Notes: a model not told the origin generated them from the letters alone. A DNA stretch of 46,083 nt from CAZGUX01 sp046160045 (GCA_046160045.1 JBJXGR010000011.1:1-46083); one strand, 5' to 3'. Shown: positions 34,764 through 44,082, counted from the first letter of the stretch. Numbers and translations: made by a program.

Positions 34764-35903
34764 ATGGATTTCGCGAAACAGTTCCTCGCCGAGGTGGAAG
34801 AGATCGCGCAACGGCTGGATGTGGACTCGATCGAGAGGATGGCGTCCGGGCTGGCCGGCGTCCGCGAGCGCTCCGGGCGCTTGTTCATCCTGGGAGTCGG
34901 CGGGAGCGCGGCTAATGCCTCGCATGCTGTCAACGACTTCCGGAAGCTGGCGGGTTTCGAGGCCTACGCTCCCACCGACAACGTCTCCGAATTGACGGCA
35001 AGGGTCAACGACGAAGGGTGGCCCACGGTCTTCGAGGCCTGGCTCCGGGGCAGCCGGCTGAACGCCCGCGACGCGATCCTGGTGCTTTCCGTAGGCGGCG
35101 GAAGCCTCGAGAAGCAAGTCAGCCCCAACCTGGTGGCCGCCCTCGACTATGCAAAGTCGGTTGGCGCCGGCACCTTCGGGATTGTGGGCCGCGACGGCGG
35201 ATACACGGCCCGCGTAGCCGATGTCTCGGTGCTCATCCCGGCCGTCCATCCGAACCACGTGACTCCCCACACGGAGGCGTTCCAGGCGGTCGTGTGGCAC
35301 CTGCTGGTTTCGCATCCCAGGTTGAAACAGGCTCCGGCGCGCTGGGAGTCGCTCGCGCCGGGCCGGGCTGTGTTCCTCGATCGCGATGGGGTGCTGAACT
35401 CACCGCTGATCCGGGAGGGGAAAGCGTTTCCGCCACGCTCGGCGGACAGCCTCGTGATTCCGCCGGGAACGGCGGAGGCGCTTGCGCGACTCAAGAAGCG
35501 CGGCTTCCTGCTGTTGGTTGTGACCAACCAGCCGGATGTCGCCCGCGGAACCCAGCAGCGCGAGACTGTGGAGGGAATTCATCGGCGCTTGCGCGCCGAA
35601 CTTCCGTTGGATGACGTCTTTCCCTGCTACCATGACGATCCGGACGCCTGTGATTGCCGCAAGCCGCGCCCGGGTTTGTTGTTCCGGGCTTCGCGCGAGT
35701 ACGGAGTCGACTTGAACCGCAGCTACCTGATTGGAGACCGCTGGCGCGATGTGGACGCCGGCGCAAACGCCGGATGCAGAACCGTGTGGATTGACTACGG
35801 CTATGCCGAGCAATCCCCTGCCGCGACTCCAGCCGCGAGGGTCTCCTCGCTTCCCGAGGCCGTCGAGTGGATCCTGAAGGACTCTGAGCGACCGGAAACA
35901 TGA
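34764..35903 (+). CDS. Fused SIS (GmhA-like) and HAD phosphatase (GmhB-like)
   Basis: 379 residues. Residues 1-190: SIS domain phosphosugar isomerase, LFILGVGGSAANASHAVNDF (GGS phosphate loop, H54) and LSVGGGSLEKQVS. Residues ~196-372: HAD-IIIA phosphatase of the GmhB type, FLDRDGVLN (D206, D208), VVTNQPDVARG, the zinc loop with C288, H290, C296 and C298 (CYHDDPDACDCRKPRPG) and GDRWRDVDAG (D325, D329). Together they would make D-glycero-D-manno-heptose 7-phosphate from sedoheptulose 7-phosphate and dephosphorylate the bisphosphate at C7. The SIS half lacks an obvious match to the usual zinc ligands (position +4 from H54 is D, not E). ATGA overlap with the transaldolase. Confidence 0.85.
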   Translation: MDFAKQFLAEVEEIAQRLDVDSIERMASGLAGVRERSGRLFILGVGGSAANASHAVNDFRKLAGFEAYAPTDNVSELTARVNDEGWPTVFEAWLRGSRLNARDAILVLSVGGGSLEKQVSPNLVAALDYAKSVGAGTFGIVGRDGGYTARVADVSVLIPAVHPNHVTPHTEAFQAVVWHLLVSHPRLKQAPARWESLAPGRAVFLDRDGVLNSPLIREGKAFPPRSADSLVIPPGTAEALARLKKRGFLLLVVTNQPDVARGTQQRETVEGIHRRLRAELPLDDVFPCYHDDPDACDCRKPRPGLLFRASREYGVDLNRSYLIGDRWRDVDAGANAGCRTVWIDYGYAEQSPAATPAARVSSLPEAVEWILKDSERPET

Positions 35904-36616
35904 GAACCGCCGCCGATCTGAAGATTAAGCTCTTTGCGGACGGCGCCGATCGTCGCCAGATCCTGGAACTACGCTCCCATTCGCTCGTCCGCGGATTCAC
36001 CACCAATCCCACACTGATGCGAGCCGCGGGCGTGACCGACTACGAAGCCTTCGCCCATGAAATACTAAGAACGATCACCGACCGGCCTTTGTCGCTTGAG
36101 GTCTTCGCCGACGACTTCCCCGAGATGGAGCGGCAGGCTCGGAAGATCGCCGACTGGGCGGACAACGCATATGTGAAGATCCCGGTCACCAACACCCGGG
36201 GCGAACCGTCCCTTGACCTGATTTGCCGGCTGGCGCACTCGGGAGTAAAGGTCAACGTCACAGCGGTGCTCACCGTCGACCAGATTCGCGACGCAGTGGC
36301 GGCGGTCGGCGGGGGGGCGCCGGCCTTTGTCTCCGTGTTTGCCGGGCGGATCGCCGATACGGGCCGCGATCCGGTGCAAGTGTTGGCAGAGGCGGTGGAA
36401 CTCGCCTCCCCTCATCCGAACGTCGAGCTGATTTGGGCCAGCTCACGTGAGTTGTTGAACATCCTTCAGGCAAACGACGCAGGCTGTCATGTCATTACTC
36501 TGTCCTACAACATGTTTTCGAAGCTTCACCTGCTAGGAAAAGATCTCGACGAGTACTCCCTCGAGACCGTCGGCATGTTTTACAATGATGCGGTCCAGTC
36601 GGGCTATCGGCTCTAG
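35900..36616 (+). CDS. Transaldolase-family protein
   Basis: 238 residues, short transaldolase (fructose-6-phosphate-aldolase-like length). Signatures: KLFADGADRRQILEL (D14), GFTTNPTLMRAAGV, LSLEVFADDF, YVKIPV with Schiff-base K93, and NVTAVLTVDQIRDAVAA. A transaldolase can form sedoheptulose 7-phosphate, the first substrate of the heptose route, which would explain its place after the GmhA-GmhB-like fusion (4-base overlap). A C-terminal SYNMFSKLHLLGKDLDEYSLETVGMFYNDA agrees with the family. An alternative reaction on a different sugar is possible. Confidence 0.85.
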   Translation: MRTAADLKIKLFADGADRRQILELRSHSLVRGFTTNPTLMRAAGVTDYEAFAHEILRTITDRPLSLEVFADDFPEMERQARKIADWADNAYVKIPVTNTRGEPSLDLICRLAHSGVKVNVTAVLTVDQIRDAVAAVGGGAPAFVSVFAGRIADTGRDPVQVLAEAVELASPHPNVELIWASSRELLNILQANDAGCHVITLSYNMFSKLHLLGKDLDEYSLETVGMFYNDAVQSGYRL

Positions 36617-36626
36617 GCGGCGATTC

Positions 36627-37868
36627 GTGCTCGATCACTCTCTCTCGGAACCCGGCATCGATGACAGCGAGTTAACACTCCTGGTTCCCGCCGACGATGC
36701 CCGCGCGCCCGAGATCTCCATCGTCATCCCGGCTCTCAACGAGGAACTGACGATCGGTGAGTTCGTCGACTGGTGCAAAGAGGGTCTCCACCGCGCCGGC
36801 ATTCAAGGGGAAATCCTGATCGTCGACAGTTCGGGTGACGACACCGCCGACATCGCACTGATGAAAGGCGCCAGGGTTCTGAAGACGCCCAAGCGCGGGC
36901 TAGGCCGTGCCTACATCGACGCGTTGACCTACGTTCGGGGCCGGTACATCCTGATGGGCGACGCCGACTGCACCTACGACTTTCGGAATCTCGGACCTTT
37001 CGTCGAGAGGTTCCGGGCCGGCTACGAGTACATCATGGGTTCGCGCTACAAGGGGTATATCGAGCCCGGATCCATGCCGCCGCTCCATCAATACCTGGGA
37101 ACGCCGGTCACCACGTGGTTTCTCAATTTCCTCTACGCCAGCGGGTTCTCGGACATTCACTGCGGCATGCGCGGCATCACGAGCGAGGCGCTGCGGCGGA
37201 TGGACCTGCAGTCGCAATCGTGGGAATATGCTTCGGAGATGGTCCTGAAGTCCGTACGCATGGACTTACGCACGGCCGAGGTTCCGGTCCGTTTTTTGAA
37301 GGACCGGGAGGGACGACTCAGCCACCACAAGCGATCAGGCTGGTGGTCGCCGTGGCACGCGGCGTGGATCAACGTGAAAGCCATGTTCGTCTACGGCGCG
37401 GATTTCTTCCTCTTCCGCCCGGGGATTCTCGTGTTGCTGCTCGGACTTCTGCTGACCTTGCCGGTGACGTTCGGCCCCGTCACGATCGGTCCCATCACGT
37501 TTTCGTTGTACTGGATGCTGGTGGGCCTGACCCTGTGCGTCCTGGGCCTGCATGGTTTCTACGTCGGCTGCCTGACGCGCGTCTTTTTCGATTACAGCGG
37601 CCAGACGACGCGCCGATGGTTGGGCTTCTTTTCCTATACCCGGTCCGTCGTCTTGAGCGTCGTGTCGGTCGCCCTGGGCGTGGCGCTGACCGTGCCGCTG
37701 CTGCGCCAGTACGTGCAATCGGGCCTGCGCCTTCCCGATAGTGTCGAGCCGGTGAACCATCTGGCGGTGACCGGGTTGCTGTTCCTGATCGCAGGGAGCA
37801 TGAACTTCAGCTTTACGCTTGCCCTTCACGCCGCGGTTGCCTATGTCAGGCATATCAGACACGGATAG
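36627..37868 (+). CDS. Membrane-bound GT2 glycosyltransferase (DPM1-like)
   Basis: 413 residues from GTG 36627, placed after the transaldolase stop; ATGs at 36585 and 36588 are in frame but lie inside the transaldolase gene. Start therefore uncertain. Residues ~30-250 are a GT2 domain: EISIVIPALNEELTIGEFVDWC, LIVDSSGDDT, ILMGDADCTYDF (DxD), and DIHCGMRGITSEALRRM. The C-terminal part has four membrane helices (from FLLRPG-like through LVLLLGLLLTLPV, LVGLTLCVLGLHGFYV, and two later). It probably transfers a sugar to a polyprenyl phosphate. It overlaps the methyltransferase gene by 26 bases. Confidence 0.85.
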   Translation: MLDHSLSEPGIDDSELTLLVPADDARAPEISIVIPALNEELTIGEFVDWCKEGLHRAGIQGEILIVDSSGDDTADIALMKGARVLKTPKRGLGRAYIDALTYVRGRYILMGDADCTYDFRNLGPFVERFRAGYEYIMGSRYKGYIEPGSMPPLHQYLGTPVTTWFLNFLYASGFSDIHCGMRGITSEALRRMDLQSQSWEYASEMVLKSVRMDLRTAEVPVRFLKDREGRLSHHKRSGWWSPWHAAWINVKAMFVYGADFFLFRPGILVLLLGLLLTLPVTFGPVTIGPITFSLYWMLVGLTLCVLGLHGFYVGCLTRVFFDYSGQTTRRWLGFFSYTRSVVLSVVSVALGVALTVPLLRQYVQSGLRLPDSVEPVNHLAVTGLLFLIAGSMNFSFTLALHAAVAYVRHIRHG

Positions 37869-38508
37869 AAAGCCGGCGGCCCGGGAAGTGCGCCGGGAAG
37901 CGTTCGGTCAGGACTATCAACTTACCCCCGTCGACCGTTTTGGCATTTGGTTGTCGTCCCGCGGCATCCGGAGGCACGCAGGTTCCCTGGCCGGGAAATG
38001 CATGGGCGACTTCGGATGCGGCTACCAGGCTGCGTTTGTCCGCTCGATCCTCCCGGTTCTGGAAAAAGCGGTTCTCGTAGACGTTGCCCTGGCCGGCGAT
38101 CTCAAGAGTCACCCGAAAGTAAACGCGATTGAAGGGAAGTTGCCCGAAGCGCTGCACCAGGTGCCTTCGGATAGCCTGGACGTGATTCTCGTCGTATCCG
38201 TGCTCGAGCATCTGTGGAATCCGTTGGCGGTCCTCGAGGAGTGTTATCGCACTGCCCGTCCCGGAGGAACCTGCCTGTTCAACGTTCCCTCCTGGCGCGG
38301 GAAGCGTTTCCTGGAGTATTCGGCCTTCAAGCTCGGTCTCAGCCCAAGGGAGGAGATGAATGACCACAAAACGTACTACGACGTGAAGGACCTCTGGCCC
38401 TTGCTGGTGCGCGCCGGCTTCCTTCCCAGTAACGTTCGCTGCTTCTCCCACAAGTTCGGCTTGAACACGTTTGCTGTCTGCCGGGTTGAAAAGAGGTTGG
38501 AGCGATGA
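37843..38508 (+). CDS. Class I SAM-dependent methyltransferase
   Basis: 221 residues from the ATG at 37843. Methyltransferase_11-type core: GKCMGDFGCGYQAAFVRSIL (SAM loop), KAVLVDVALAGDL, LDVILVVSVLEHLWNPLAVLEE, and GGTCLFNVPSW. It has no membrane segment. It may methylate a sugar or lipid-linked intermediate of the polysaccharide, but the substrate cannot be read. Start overlaps the preceding glycosyltransferase; its TGA overlaps the next gene in ATGA form (38505-38508). Confidence 0.85.
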   Translation: MSGISDTDRKPAAREVRREAFGQDYQLTPVDRFGIWLSSRGIRRHAGSLAGKCMGDFGCGYQAAFVRSILPVLEKAVLVDVALAGDLKSHPKVNAIEGKLPEALHQVPSDSLDVILVVSVLEHLWNPLAVLEECYRTARPGGTCLFNVPSWRGKRFLEYSAFKLGLSPREEMNDHKTYYDVKDLWPLLVRAGFLPSNVRCFSHKFGLNTFAVCRVEKRLER

Positions 38509-39479
38509 CCCCGCCGCGACGTTACTTTATCGTAGGCGGCGCGGGGTTCATAGGCAGCCACTTTGCCGACCGTTTGCTGTCCGACCCGTCCGTATCGGGC
38601 GTGACGCTCTATGACAACTTTTCCTCGGGGCGGGAGTGGCACTTTGAGCACCATCGTGGGGAACCGCGGCTGAACGTGATTCGAGGCGACGCGAAGGACG
38701 GCCCCTTGCTCACCACCTCCATGCAGGGTCACGACGTGGTGATCCACCTGGCCTCGAATCCGGACATCGCGCGCGCGGCCACCGAGCCGGACATCGATTT
38801 CCGCGAAGGAACCTGTCTCACCAACCAGGTTGTGGAAGCCATGCGCCGGTGCGGTGTGAAGACGATTCTCTACGCTTCCGGAAGCGGGGTTTACGGAGAT
38901 CTTGGCGAGCTCGAAGCCAGTGAGGATCACGGACCGCTGGAGCCGATCTCCACCTACGGCGCCAGCAAACTGGCCGGCGAAGCGCTGATCAGCGCCTACA
39001 GCCGGATGTTTGATCTGAACGGCCGCGTGTTCCGGTTCGGGAACGTGGTTGGGCCGCGACAGACCCACGGTGTGGGCTTCGACTTTTTGCGGCAGCTTCT
39101 GGCGAATCCCCGCAAGCTCCGTATCCTCGGCGACGGAAGCCAAAGCAAGTCTTATATCCACATCGTGGATGTGATCGAAGCGGTGCTCCTGGCCGAGCGC
39201 AGGTCTCCCGGCCGCTTTGCCGTCTACAACGTCGCCACTGGCGACTACATCCGGGTGTCGGAGATCGCGTGGTTGGCCGTTGAGAGCGCCGGTCTGGATC
39301 GGTCCATGGTAGAGTTCGAGTACACCGGAGGGGACCGGGGCTGGAAGGGCGACGTCCCCATCGTCCGTCTCAACACAGACCGCATTCGCCGCCTTGGCTG
39401 GACATGCCGGTGGTCTACCTGCGAGGCGTTACGGAATTCGATGGCGGCGATGCTAGCGGACCTCCGGGCAGGACGATGA
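38505..39479 (+). CDS. NAD-dependent sugar epimerase/dehydratase
   Basis: 324 residues, extended SDR. GGAGFIGSHF (11-20), LYDNFSSG, VVIHLASNPDIARA, ILYASGSGVYGD, and the catalytic pair Y151/K155 in STYGASKLAGEA. RFGNVVGPRQTHGVGFDF and SKSYIHIVDVIEA are typical of nucleotide-sugar epimerases (GalE/WbpP-like). It would convert a UDP- or GDP-sugar for the polysaccharide. Four-base overlaps with both neighbours place it firmly in the operon. Confidence 0.88.
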   Translation: MTPPRRYFIVGGAGFIGSHFADRLLSDPSVSGVTLYDNFSSGREWHFEHHRGEPRLNVIRGDAKDGPLLTTSMQGHDVVIHLASNPDIARAATEPDIDFREGTCLTNQVVEAMRRCGVKTILYASGSGVYGDLGELEASEDHGPLEPISTYGASKLAGEALISAYSRMFDLNGRVFRFGNVVGPRQTHGVGFDFLRQLLANPRKLRILGDGSQSKSYIHIVDVIEAVLLAERRSPGRFAVYNVATGDYIRVSEIAWLAVESAGLDRSMVEFEYTGGDRGWKGDVPIVRLNTDRIRRLGWTCRWSTCEALRNSMAAMLADLRAGR

Positions 39480-40246
39480 CCGAATCAGCGACGCGAGACG
39501 ACTGGGACCGCCACTGGCAGGACTATGCGTCCTCAGCCGGAGAAAATCCTGCACAGAAGTATCGGCGTGAGTTGATTGTCTCGGTTCTCGGTTTGAGCAA
39601 GACCGGGGATGGCGTGCGTCTACTCGACATTGGCAGCGGCCAGGGAGACCTTGCGGCCGCAATTCGCCATCGCTGCCCTGGAGCTGAGATCATGGGCCTC
39701 GATCAAAGCCAGTCAGGCGTGGAGATCTCCTCCCGTAAAGTCGCCAGGGCGCGCTTTGTGCGGCGCGATCTGCTGGAGCCTCAGCACCCTCCCGGGAATC
39801 AGCGCCAGTGGGCGACGCACGCCGTCTGCTCGGAGGTCCTGGAGCACGTCGATGACCCGCACACGATCCTTCGCAACGCTCGCGAGTATATGGCGCCGGG
39901 TTGCAGACTCGTGGTCACCGTCCCTGGCGGTCCTATGTCCGCGTTCGACAGGCACATCGGCCACCGCAAGCACTTCCGGCAAACGGAGCTGCGCGCGCTG
40001 CTGAGTGATGCCGGCTACTCTCCGGAATATGTGACCGGGGCGGGCTTCCCGTTCTTCAACCTTTACCGCTCCCTCGTCATCCTGCGCGGCAGAAGGCTCG
40101 TCGACGATGTCCGCGCGATCGAGGGTCGTTCCTCTTCGGCGGCAGCGCGCATGGTGATGGCCGCGTTCGACGTCCTGTTCCGCCTGAATCTCGATTCCTG
40201 CCGCTGGGGCTGGCAGATGCTGGCCAAGGCCCGATGGGACGGCTGA
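39476..40246 (+). CDS. Class I SAM-dependent methyltransferase
   Basis: 256 residues from the ATG at 39476, which overlaps the upstream TGA (ATGA). SAM motif RLLDIGSGQGDLAAAI, acidic EIMGLDQSQSG, CSEVLEHVDDPHTILRNAREYM and GCRLVVTVPGGPMSAFDRHIGHRKHF; the last is common in sugar or quinone-type methyltransferases. Substrate unknown. Next gene overlaps its end by 13 bases if started at 40234. Confidence 0.87.
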   Translation: MTESATRDDWDRHWQDYASSAGENPAQKYRRELIVSVLGLSKTGDGVRLLDIGSGQGDLAAAIRHRCPGAEIMGLDQSQSGVEISSRKVARARFVRRDLLEPQHPPGNQRQWATHAVCSEVLEHVDDPHTILRNAREYMAPGCRLVVTVPGGPMSAFDRHIGHRKHFRQTELRALLSDAGYSPEYVTGAGFPFFNLYRSLVILRGRRLVDDVRAIEGRSSSAAARMVMAAFDVLFRLNLDSCRWGWQMLAKARWDG

Positions 40247-40251
40247 CCGCC

Positions 40252-41766
40252 ATGAGGCGCTCTCCTGTGATTCCGCTCGTGTTCCTGGGCTTGTTTGGCT
40301 GCTACGCTTCGCTGTCTCCCGGCGAGATTGCGGGCGTAGGCTACACCGCCGAGGAGATACGTTCCGGCAACCGGATCCTGGCCATCGCGGGCGCGGTGCT
40401 CAAGGACCGCGCGGTCCCGCCTATGGAGTGGTCTCGCCATGGACCCTTGCCGGTCCTATTCGATCTGCCCTTCCTGATGCTCGGTAGTGCCGTCCACTCG
40501 CAGGACCGTGTGCTCTCCATGCAGCCGGTGCTGTTCACCGCGCTGCTAGCTACGGTTCTATTCGTCTGGCTGCGCAGGCTGACCTCGCCGGGCATGAGTT
40601 TCCTGATCACGCTGGCCGGAGCGTTTGGGACCATGCTCTGGCCGTACGCCTATATCGGGCTCGAAACCAAACAGTCCCTGTTTCTGCTACTGGCCGGCTA
40701 CCTGGGTCTTGCCGGGGGAGGAATTCGCGGGTGGGCGCGGATTCTGCTGTTTTCCGTCTGCTGCGGTCTGGCGGTCAGCCTGAAATCGACCGGAGTTGCT
40801 TTGTTCCCGGCCATCGCCTACCTGGTTTACGTTCAGTTCCGTCCCGAAAAGCGTGTGCCGCCCTGGCCGATGGTGGCGGCGGCGCTGGTAATCGGCGTCA
40901 TCTGGGCCGGCGCCGCAGTGGGCCGGCAACCCTTCTGGGACGCTTTCGGAGGCTCCTTCGCGGCGCTCCGGCCATGGCTGATCGATCACCCTCTCTACTA
41001 CTTCGCCAATCTCCTCGGGATCTTTGGGTCACCGACGAAAGGGTTGTTTTTTTTCGCGCCGGTTCTTGTGTTGAGCCTGTACGCTGTGCCACAGATCTGC
41101 CGCACGCACCGCGATACGGGTATCTTTGTGCTGCTCGCGGTTTCCGGCATGGCGGCGGAATTGGCGATCTTGCGCGGCTTCGCCGACGAATTGTGGGGGC
41201 CGCGCTACATGCACAGTGCGGTGGCGCCGTTACTCGTGTCAATCGGAGCCGCGCGGCCGCGGTTTCAGTTGCGGCGGGAAGCGCCGTTAATCGCCCTGGC
41301 GGCAGTGGGCGTGTGGATCTCCTTCCTGGGCGCGTTCAGTTCCTATGGCCGCCTGTACGTGGCCGCGGCTCAAACCGGCCAGAACAACCTGGAGTGGCTT
41401 ATGGGCGACAGCATTTGGAATCACGCCCGGTTCAACGCCCGCCTGCTGGAAGTCTGGCGCGACGGTGGCGGTCAAGTCCGCTGGACTCCTTCCCATGGCT
41501 GGATGTTTGTCGCGCCACCGGGCCCCCCACGCGACAAAAGTATCGATTTGCGTGAACTTGCTTCACCGCAGTCCTTTCTCCTGAGGTACTGGCCTGTTGT
41601 TCCCAAGCAGGGCAGCCACCTGGCGATGTTCGTGGCATTCGTAAGCGCCCTGGTGGCAGGACTCACGTCACTGCTGCTGGCCGGCTGGATCACCGCGAAG
41701 GAGAGCCAGGCCGTTGCGGTACAGGGCCGATCCGGAGCCTTCGTCAAATCAAGGCATCCGCCCTGA
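40252..41766 (+). CDS. Polytopic membrane protein of the polysaccharide cluster
   Basis: 504 residues from the ATG at 40252; an ATG 6 codons earlier (40234) overlaps the methyltransferase. About ten membrane helices, the first at RSPVIPLVFLGLFGCYAS. A short acidic loop precedes the helices (PGEIAGVGYTAEEIRSG), and GSAVHSQDRVLSMQPVL resembles GT-C-like glycosyltransferase/ArnT-like organisation, with a large C-terminal loop. Possibly a lipid-linked sugar transferase of the cluster. No motif proves it. Confidence 0.75.
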   Translation: MRRSPVIPLVFLGLFGCYASLSPGEIAGVGYTAEEIRSGNRILAIAGAVLKDRAVPPMEWSRHGPLPVLFDLPFLMLGSAVHSQDRVLSMQPVLFTALLATVLFVWLRRLTSPGMSFLITLAGAFGTMLWPYAYIGLETKQSLFLLLAGYLGLAGGGIRGWARILLFSVCCGLAVSLKSTGVALFPAIAYLVYVQFRPEKRVPPWPMVAAALVIGVIWAGAAVGRQPFWDAFGGSFAALRPWLIDHPLYYFANLLGIFGSPTKGLFFFAPVLVLSLYAVPQICRTHRDTGIFVLLAVSGMAAELAILRGFADELWGPRYMHSAVAPLLVSIGAARPRFQLRREAPLIALAAVGVWISFLGAFSSYGRLYVAAAQTGQNNLEWLMGDSIWNHARFNARLLEVWRDGGGQVRWTPSHGWMFVAPPGPPRDKSIDLRELASPQSFLLRYWPVVPKQGSHLAMFVAFVSALVAGLTSLLLAGWITAKESQAVAVQGRSGAFVKSRHPP

Positions 41767-41904
41767 TACAGAATGGGCGAGGTGCGGAGGCCGCGCGCGT
41801 TCGGCACGTGGTAGACCTTTTCGTCAGCCGTAATCCCTCGACCCATGCCATTGAGCGCTGAAATGCGTGTCAAACAGTTTGATACGATACCGATTCGCAC
41901 GAGA

Positions 41905-43440
41905 ATGGACACACTCACCCGCCGTCATGTGTTGAAGCAGGTTCCGCTAGGGGCTGCCGCCGGCGCCGCGACCGCCTCCGCCGCCGACACGCCACGCCAT
42001 CGCCGGAAGGCAGCGCGGCGGACGATGTACTTCAACGACGCCCGCCATTACTACCTGTATGCGTTCGAACCGCCGCTGAAGATGGCCGACGCCTGGCGCC
42101 CGATCGACGAACTGGCCGGCACATCCGTCAATACCTTTATTTACGGCATCGAAACCGAGGGTCTCTTCACCGACACGAAGGTGGCCCGTCGCGCTCCCAG
42201 CGATACGCGGCCTTTTACCAGCGCATTGGCCTGGAGGGCGTGGTATAACCTGCAGAGTCTCATTGACCGCGGGCTGAACCCACTGCAGGTTTTGATCGAC
42301 CGCGCCCATGAGCGCGGGCTCGATTTCATCGTGAGCATGCGCATGGGCGGGGGACCGAGCGACCCGCGTTACTTCATCGGTGGACCGGGACGTGCCGCGC
42401 GCTTTCACGACTACGCCCACGCACCCGTACGGGACGTGAGGTTCCGTTGGCTCGAAGAACTCGCGGCCTACCCCGTCGACGGCGTCGAACTCGACTTCGC
42501 CTACACGCCGTTCTACTTCAAACCCGAAGCGGCTCGCGCCAATGCCAGCCTGATGACAGACTACGTGCGCAAAGTGTCCACGATGATCCGGCCGAAAGGC
42601 CGGGACCGCATCGTCGGCGCCCGTGTGTTTCCCACGGTCGCGATGAATCTGGCGCTGGGGCTCGACGTCGAAGCATGGCTCTCGCAGAAGCTGGTCGACT
42701 ACGTCGCGCCCCTCTATTACGGGTATTTCCGGCTCGACCCCAACCTGCCGTTCGATAGTCTCGTGAAGGCGGCCCACGCGGCCAAGGCGGCGGTGTATCC
42801 GGTCCTTCAGCCTTACTACGTAACGGATGGGGAACACGCCACAACCCCGATGCTTCGCGCCGCGGCGGCGAACTTCTGGGCGCGAGGCGCCGATGGGCTG
42901 ATTGTCGCGCCGTGGTTTCGCTGGCCGTTTCGCGACCAGGAACGTTCGTTTCTCACCGACATCGGCGATCCGGCGACCGTGGCCGAGCGCGACAAACACT
43001 ACTTTGTCGGCCACCGTCTGGACGACGCAGCCGAACTCGGGTACCGGCATCCGCTGCCGGCGGAAGTGCCCTCGGCCGACCCCGGGCGCACGCAGGAGAT
43101 CCCCTTTTACATCGCGGACGACTGCGCTTCCCCTCGTGTGGCCCGGGTCCGGGTGCTGGTCCGGATCTCGAACCTGCTGACCGCCGATAGGATTCGCATC
43201 AGCCTGAATGGCGTCACGCTCGACCGGCAGCCGCTGCGAAAGACCACCCACCGTTACGAGTTCCTGTGGCTCGAGTATCTGCTCGAAACCGTGCGGCCGA
43301 AGAAGGGGGAAAACGTGCTCGGCGTTGCCCTGGAAGCACGGCCTGAGGGGATGGGCGGCGGCGTGATCGTCGACCGGGTGGAGACGATCATAGAATATAG
43401 CCTCCCCCATTCTTTCTACGAGCGGCCCGGAACGCTCTGA
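41905..43440 (+). CDS. Tat-exported TIM-barrel-like protein, possible glycosidase
   Basis: 511 residues from the ATG at 41905, chosen for the twin-arginine signal (MDTLTRRHVLKQVPLGAAAGAATA). Residues ~60-360 look like a beta/alpha barrel: NTFIYGIETEGLF, GLDFIVSMRMGGG, VDGVELDFAYTPFYF, VDYVAPLYYGYFRL and AAVYPVLQPYYV. VDGVELDFA carries acidic residues typical of glycosidase-like barrels (GH10-like or Glyco_hydro-related uncharacterised groups). A C-terminal beta domain follows (ARVRVLVRISNL, DRIRISLNGVTL). Extracytoplasmic; substrate unknown. A 53-base relative of residues encoded at 42898-42950 occurs at 45861-45913. Confidence 0.75.
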   Translation: MDTLTRRHVLKQVPLGAAAGAATASAADTPRHRRKAARRTMYFNDARHYYLYAFEPPLKMADAWRPIDELAGTSVNTFIYGIETEGLFTDTKVARRAPSDTRPFTSALAWRAWYNLQSLIDRGLNPLQVLIDRAHERGLDFIVSMRMGGGPSDPRYFIGGPGRAARFHDYAHAPVRDVRFRWLEELAAYPVDGVELDFAYTPFYFKPEAARANASLMTDYVRKVSTMIRPKGRDRIVGARVFPTVAMNLALGLDVEAWLSQKLVDYVAPLYYGYFRLDPNLPFDSLVKAAHAAKAAVYPVLQPYYVTDGEHATTPMLRAAAANFWARGADGLIVAPWFRWPFRDQERSFLTDIGDPATVAERDKHYFVGHRLDDAAELGYRHPLPAEVPSADPGRTQEIPFYIADDCASPRVARVRVLVRISNLLTADRIRISLNGVTLDRQPLRKTTHRYEFLWLEYLLETVRPKKGENVLGVALEARPEGMGGGVIVDRVETIIEYSLPHSFYERPGTL

Positions 43441-43932
43441 TGGGGGCCCCTGTTCACATTTTTGAGAAAAAAGGAAAATTCGAACAGAAACACCCTCTGG
43501 GACGTGCAACTTCCATAACTGCAAGGCGTTCCCGACGAAGGGCGATCCGAACATGTTCGATTTATTTCGAACAGGCTGATCGTTTCCGGCTTGCATCCGG
43601 GGGAGAGCCCGCCGTTTGTCGCCTTTCTGATTGGTGCCGGCCGCCATCGGTTTCCTCTTTCACCTTCACCATAGCGAGGCCGTGGCGGTCCACAACTTTC
43701 GATTCTCGGATGTGATTGAACCGACAGGTGAAATAAAAAACAAGCGGTTGTTTTTTGCGAAACGGCCAGAAGAGACTTTGCCCCTCTCGCCCTCAAGCGA
43801 CAAGCCTGAGAGCCAGTTCTCACCGCAGCCAAATCGGGACAGACCCCTCCCCGAAGCTGCCGGAGTGCGAATCAATAGACACCCTGGCGCCCATCAAGGG
43901 TTCGCTACGTGATCCATCGCCGTCATCGTCCC
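43441..43932. other. Gene-free 492-bp stretch
   Basis: No convincing protein on either strand; long frames here look like shadows. Contains a 7-bp perfect hairpin TGTTCGA-TTTATT-TCGAACA (43554-43573) and a GGGACAG motif near 43838. The composition is more A+T-rich than the flanks, suggesting decayed sequence. Confidence 0.55.
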
Positions 43933-44082
43933 TCACAGAACTCTTCTCCCCTGGATTACCCGGATCAGCAGCACCGCAATCGCGATCACCAACAGGAGAT
44001 GGATGTATCCGTATATGGTGTATGACGAAACCACCCCGAGCAGCCACAACACCATCAAAATGATGAAAATCGTCCACAGCAT
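43933..44082 (-). CDS. Small lmo0937-type membrane protein
   Basis: 49 residues from the ATG at 44082, with GGAGGG 3-8 bases ahead. Two hydrophobic helices: MLWTIFIILMVLWLLGVVSS and IHLLLVIAIAVLLIRVIQG, ending in basic GRRVL. This is the pattern of the lmo0937-type/DUF5670 family of short membrane proteins, often stress-induced. Function unknown. Two further stress-like genes follow upstream on the same strand. Confidence 0.8.
   Translation of the reverse strand: MLWTIFIILMVLWLLGVVSSYTIYGYIHLLLVIAIAVLLIRVIQGRRVL

Noticed and set aside
41947..43647. 566-codon minus-strand frame antisense to the Tat-exported TIM-barrel gene
   Set aside because: High-G+C shadow: no recognisable domain, and the plus-strand frame has a Tat signal and coherent fold pattern.
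43441..43932. Peptide-like stretch on the minus strand (GNALQLWKLHVPEG...) in the gap
   Set aside because: Overlaps no recognised family and lacks an adequate start; could be a remnant but I cannot support it.
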